Positions 59,610 to 64,000 of a stretch of DNA of 64,000 nt are shown here, in pieces. The notes under the pieces are model-generated. The model was not told the DNA's origin. It worked only from the letters and a program-made list of their open reading frames with translations, and did no database searches. The translations under genes and the position numbers were made by a program. How positions within the stretch are numbered: the first letter of the stretch is position 1; each line of letters starts with the position of its first letter. The DNA comes from Dipteris shenzhenensis (Eukaryota > Polypodiophyta > Polypodiopsida > Gleicheniales): assembly GCA_047967505.1 (NCBI GenBank), contig CM106540.1; one strand, given 5' to 3'.

Positions 59610-60846
59610 GTACACCAAGCAGGTCTCTGAACTTGCGCAGCTTCTCTGCGTCCAATGCTTTCGTGAATATGTCAGCTACCTGATCCTTTGTGCTGACATA
59701 AACTAGATCAATAAGCCCTAGTAAAACCTTCTCCCACACATAGTGATAATGCACCTCAATGTGCTTTGTTCTAGCATGAAAGACTGGGTTCTTTGCCAAA
59801 TGTATACTGCTCATGTTGTCACAATAAATGACAATCGGCCCATCTGTAGACTGATGCATATCATAAAGTAGCTTATGCAACCAAGCTACCTCACATGCAG
59901 CCATTGCTGCACCCCTGTACTCAGTCTCTGTGCTCGACAAGGCAACTGTAGGCTGTTTCTTGCTGCTCCAAGTGACTGCAACACTCCCAAAAGAGAACAT
60001 ATATCCACTGGTAGATCGTTTAGTAGATCGTCTATCAGAAATACTACCAGCCCAATCAGCATCAGTGTATCCATGCAACTCTATCTGAACCCCAGCCTCA
60101 TAAAATAGTCCATACTACAATGTGGACTTCACATACCTGAGTATGCGTCTAGCCGCATCCAAATGCAGTTTCCTTGGAGCCTGCATAAACTGACTTACCA
60201 ACCCAACAGCATAGCTCAAATCTGGCTTGGTAATAGTCATGTAAATTAAACTTCCTACTATGCGTCTGTACATAGTAGGGTCTTCCAGAAGCTCACCTGC
60301 ATCTGTGCTCAGCTTCACATTCTGCTCCAAAGGAACTGAAATAGGCTTACAGCCTGTCATCCCATATTTGGATAGCATGTCCAATCCATACTGCCTTTGC
60401 AATACTGCCTCTGCAAGAGCTGTATCCCACTTGGTGATCTAATCACCTCAATGCCCAAGAAATAACGCAGCTCTCCCAAATCCTTCATCTCAAACTTCTG
60501 CCTCAATAGCATTTTCACATGAAGGATATCTTCATCACTATCACCTGTCATGATCAAATCATCAACATAAATGACCAGCAGCATAATCCCTTTCTCTGTT
60601 TTTCTCACATAGAGTGAGAAATCTGCCTTGGAAATCTGAAAGCCAATAGTGACAAGATACTGTCCTATCTTGTCAGACCATGCTCTAGGTGCTTGGTTCA
60701 AGCCATACAAGGCTTTCTTCAACCTGCAAACAAACTCAGGATGAGTAGCATGAACATAAACTACTGGTTGCTCCATAAAGACCTCTTCTTGCAAATCACC
60801 ATGCAAGAAGGCATTCTTTACATCCATCTGATGTAAAGACCATCCC
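59610..60846 (-). pseudogene. Copia C1 RT/RNase H part, displaced by the inversion
   Basis: Minus strand from 60846: [60 protein letters not shown]; then RNase H DADWAGSISDRRST, SSTETEYRGAAMAACEVAWL, CDNMSSIHLAKNP and VADIFTKAL. A 14-bp tandem duplication near 60395-60415 shifts the frame in the LLQRQYG segment. A 12-bp duplication near 60010-60030 adds four residues (TKRS) to the STSG motif. It ends at 59610, about 25 bp short of the polypurine tract, so the C1 3' LTR is lost. Confidence 0.85.
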
Positions 60847-61194
60847 TAAGGTAGATGCAATAGAATCTCTGTATTACATTTCTCCGAGCAGTACAACACC
60901 GTACTCTCTGATACATAGCACTGATCCTTGCTCCGATCCTCATCAATGAGCCCCCTGAATGATCGCTCTCTTCTCTTTTATCTAACCGGCACACATAACT
61001 CCTTCACGGTTGCCGTGACGGTTGCCGTGACGGTTGCCGTGCCTATTCAGTTCTCCGCCTAGTCCTAGAACTTCCGTCTTTTCATATCTCACTATAAACT
61101 AGATACAACGTATTAATAATAATGATCTAAGGAATAATGATCTAAGGACTCCCCCCCTAGTTCCTCTTTGCTGTTGCTGCTTTTGCCCTTAACA
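60847..61194 (-). repeat. Gypsy G1 5' LTR, upstream part (inverted away from its element)
   Basis: 348 bp, the reverse complement of 58883-59218 in the complete LTR, ending exactly at the TGTTAAGG start (61194). It has three copies of the CACGGCAACCGT unit against two, accounting for the 12-bp length difference, plus a few substitutions. It is flanked by CAAAG (61195-61199), the partner of CTTTG at 59357-59361. Confidence 0.88.
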
Positions 61195-62242
61195 CAAAGT
61201 ATGTGAACCACTGCTAGAGGACACTACAGGTCCACTAATATTTTGTGATTGCTGCTGTGAATTCTCTGTAGCATTACCATTTTGTGCATCTACATCATCA
61301 ATCACATTTATTGGTTTATACCAACTACTCATCTCATCAAAAACAACATTTCTACTCACTGTAAACTTACGAGTAGAAGGGTTATAGCATCTATACCCTT
61401 TTTGCTATAGAGGATAACCAATAAAGATGCACTTATCAGCCTTTGGATCCAACTTGGATTTCAACTCATCTGGCACATGAACATGGGCAATGCAACCAAA
61501 AAGTTTCAAATGAGAAATATATGGTTTCCTACCAGTATACCTCTCCTCTGGCATCATGCCATGTATTGCTGTAGTGGGAGTCCTGTTCATTATGTAGACT
61601 GCTGTAGCAATTGCTTCAGCCCAATAATAATCTGGTATGTCTTTTTTGTTGAGCATGGCACGAGATACCTCTCCAATATGCCTGTTTTTCCTTTCTGCAA
61701 GTCCATTTTGCTGTGGGGTATGACTGCATGAATATTGCTGCTTTATGCCATGCTCCTGTAGGAACCTTGCAAACTCATTTGAGAGGTACTCTCCCCCTCT
61801 ATTTGACCTTAGGCATTTTATTTGCAGGACTGTTTCTTTCTCAACCATAGCTTTAAAAGCTCTCAAATGCCCAAACACTTCACTTTTCTTTTTCATAAAT
61901 ACACCCAAACTTTTCTACTATAGTCATCAATAAAAGTGACAAAATAATGATAGCCTCCAATAGATGCAGCTTTAGTAGTCCACACATCAGAGTGGATTAA
62001 TTCCAATGGCCTCTTACTCTCTTGAACATGTCTAGGAAATGGTTTACTTGCCTGTTTTCCAAATTGACTGGCTTCACATACCTTATGCATTTCTGCAACC
62101 TTGAACTTAGGCAATCCTGCAACAATATTTTGGGCCTACATTAATTTAAGTCGTTGTACATTAACATGACCAATGCGTTTATGCCAGATATCAATATCTG
62201 CAACTACACCGATCCCATGTGCAAACATTGTCGCACTCAAAT
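61195..62242 (-). pseudogene. Copia C2 integrase region
   Basis: The minus strand encodes LINRIGHV-region remnants near 62160, CEASQFGKQASKPFP, IHSDVWTTKAASIGGYHYF, RSNRGGEYLS (Asp of the second catalytic position replaced by Asn), QQNGLAERKNRH and GCIAHVHVPDELKSKLDPKA. Stops and frame breaks occur near 62115, 61910 and 61405. Similarity to C1 ends at about 62242. Gypsy G1 inserted in it at the CTTTG site, and its RT/RNase H and gag parts are missing. Confidence 0.8.
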
Positions 62243-63240
62243 TACTTCATCCAAGAACTCTGTCTCATCAAAGCTAGATAGATCTTCCTGTCGGGGGCCT
62301 ATTAACGAGTGGGGGCTATGAATCGAGCTTCTAGATCCCCAGCTAGGGCAAAGGGTGGGTTGGGCATAGCTCAAAGCACTATCTTCCTACACAGGATCCT
62401 TGGACAAAATTCTCTCGGACCTCAAGTGCATGTAGGAGACCTCTAACTAGGCACACTTAGATTGGATAGACCTAAGGGAGGAATTCTTACGCACTTTCAA
62501 GTTGTGGGGTTTTTCTTTCCTTCACTACCCTAGAGTTATCCCAATGGTCGTAGGGATAGCTCTATGGTGATGGTCGTAGGGATAGGGTATCACACCAAAT
62601 GGCATGATACCAGTAGAGCAACGGTCAGCAAAATAATTATAGCGATGCACGATGGAATAGGCGTATCACGCTGATCAGTGGAATAAATATTGCCATGTGT
62701 TTGGCGAGATAAGATGCAAGTGGTATCCCTATGGGCATAGGGATAAGGCTAAGACAACGGGCGGTGGGATAAAGAGGTCCGTAGAATAGTGATCAACATG
62801 CATGTCGGTAGTATATTTATGGCGACGAGCATGGAGATAGAAAATAGCGACGGTCGGTGGGATAATTAATTATAGAAATGGTGGCATGATAGGCATAACA
62901 CGATGGGCAGTGGGATGCGAATATGACCACAAACATGGGGGTGATTTATTGTGCCGGTCGGCAAAATAACGAGATAGCAATGGATGGTGGGATAGCTCTA
63001 AGGCCAAGGGTCAATGGCTGTCAAGTCGGCGAGATAATTAACTCTAACACGCATTTAATCTAGGTGACGGGTTAGTCCATGGTCAGAGGTTAGGTCAGTA
63101 GGATACGATTAATGCATTGGGTCAATGTTGTTTGACTAGTGAGATACTGCTAACGCATCGGTCTCAATGGAATAGCTCTATGGTGCCAACTCATGGGGAT
63201 AGTGGAACACTATGTCACCGACTGGTTTTTGGGAATTTTT
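62243..63240. repeat. Degenerate tandem-like repeat DNA
   Basis: From about 62540 to 63190 the sequence is built of diverged units of roughly 40 bp around (G)GTCGGTGGGATA, GGATAGCTCTATGG and GATAATTAATTATAG. 62243-62540 is unrelated sequence without an ORF. Not coding. Confidence 0.5.
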
Positions 63241-64000
63241 CGGGGATTTTGAGTTTCTTTTTTGGTTTTTTTATGCTAGGGGGGTGCTACACTACTTAGT
63301 CTACCTATACAATTAAAAAAACTGGAAGGAAAAACAATTTGTGCAAGCCAAAATGCAAGATTTCTTGAGAGGTGGGTTCTAGCAGACAAAACAACTTTAA
63401 AATTCAGCAAGAATCATCATTTTTGTTGTTTTTTTGTGTATTTGACATCACACACTCCTTAGCAATCTCACAAACTAAGTTCCTATCAACTCAAAATGCT
63501 AAAAAGCATAAAAAACAAGCTTCAAATGATCCAAAATGACTTTTCGCCCATCCACTACGAGATGACCAACTTAAAGCACCCCTTAAACTAAGCAACATAG
63601 AGGTCAATGTCTGGGGAGATTTGTGGGACCGCGCTCAATGTAAGTAGCACAACGATAATTTCCTACTAGGATCACACAAATGAACTAGATTTGACCTTCC
63701 CTTGATAAAGGAACAGCAGGCTCTTTGGGCCAGAGAAAACCTCCCCTGGCTAGGTGGTCTGACTACCTCTCATGATGAGAGAATTCAGATGGGCAGGTAA
63801 ACGGAATCTTTCTCTGGTACCAATCATCAATGATGGACAAGAGGAGATGATACCCAAACTTAACAAAAATGGTACCAGAGAGATGATGAGAACATTTGGT
63901 CTCATAGATTCTCTAAAGTCTGGGACCATGAGATCTCTGAAAAGCAATCGTGTCTTCTCTGGCTCATCCTACACCAAGGTATCTAGACTGCAGTTCGAGC
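63241..64000. other. No gene seen
   Basis: AT-rich sequence to the window end. A 65-codon minus-strand frame (63947-63750) shows no recognisable domain. Confidence 0.4.

Larger units (their letters stand above)
54932..60846. other. 5.9-kb inverted segment
   Basis: At 54931/54932 copia C1 stops within RT (GCTGCATCAAA) and gypsy LTR sequence begins (TTGTTTTATC). At 60846/60847 inverted copia RT (CATCCC) abuts inverted gypsy LTR sequence (TAAGGTAG). Reversing the segment makes C1 contiguous (ATCAAA then GGGATGG) and restores the gypsy 5' LTR (CTACCTTA then TTGTTTTATC), as in the complete LTR at 59211-59230. Both breakpoints are explained by one inversion with about 1 bp of shared sequence. Confidence 0.85.

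Noticed and set aside
54932-60846. Integration of a one-LTR circle of gypsy G1 within copia C1
   Set aside because: It would explain the split LTR at both ends, but the complete LTR in the middle and the CTTTG/CAAAG target duplication in copia C2 are explained better by normal insertion followed by inversion.

Overview
The window looks like nuclear DNA of a land plant with a large, repeat-rich genome. Evidence: multi-exon genes with GT-AG introns, a plant-type HIPP heavy-metal protein, the first exon of a ZEITLUPE/FKF1 (ADAGIO) type LOV photoreceptor, plant Ty1/copia and Tat-like Ty3/gypsy retrotransposons, and CACTA (En/Spm) transposons with Tnp2. I cannot name the species. Sparse genes, an apparently very long intron and a beta-class DNA methyltransferase-like gene hint at a non-flowering plant (bryophyte, lycophyte, fern or gymnosperm), but that is weak inference.

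Layout. 1-3.1 kb: decayed minus-strand gypsy element with an RNase H and zinc knuckle upstream of gag. 3.3 kb: tRNA-like SINE candidate. 4.2-8.15 kb: decayed plus-strand Tat-like gypsy pol, followed by its 3' LTR (8.15-19.4 kb). That LTR is split by copia A (8827-19183, 5-bp target duplication CTTAT), and copia A is itself split by copia B (13422-18600). 19.8-21.0 kb: transposon accessory-gene relic. 21.4-22.5 kb: purine-rich tract. 23.25-23.71 kb: fold-back repeat. About 25.1-32.5 kb: CACTA element with divergent transposase and accessory genes and clustered short subterminal-type motifs. 33.83-34.51 kb: HIPP gene, apparently intact. 36.0-39.3 kb: unidentified repetitive DNA. 39.3-41.15 kb: second Tnp2 relic. 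42.05-45.8 kb: multi-exon gene or pseudogene joining a ParB-like domain to a beta-class (N4/N6) amino-methyltransferase-like domain. 46.15-47.85 kb: seven related palindromes. 48.635 kb: ADAGIO-type exon 1. 49.2-49.83 kb: long-TIR MITE in what would be its first intron. 50.47-62.24 kb: nested copia and gypsy elements rearranged by a 5.9-kb inversion (54932-60846). 62.24-64 kb: degenerate tandem DNA.

How the parts relate. Two loci look like host genes in reasonable shape: HIPP and the ADAGIO exon. The ParB/methyltransferase locus is the most unusual coding unit. It carries bacterial/phage-style domains with plant introns and a Lys-rich N-terminus, it lies next to a CACTA transposase relic on the same strand, and a palindrome cluster lies on its 5' side. 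It is damaged by stops and one frameshift. Most remaining sequence is transposons in layers of insertion, deletion and inversion that can be ordered from target duplications and split LTRs. All counts and alignments were made by eye.
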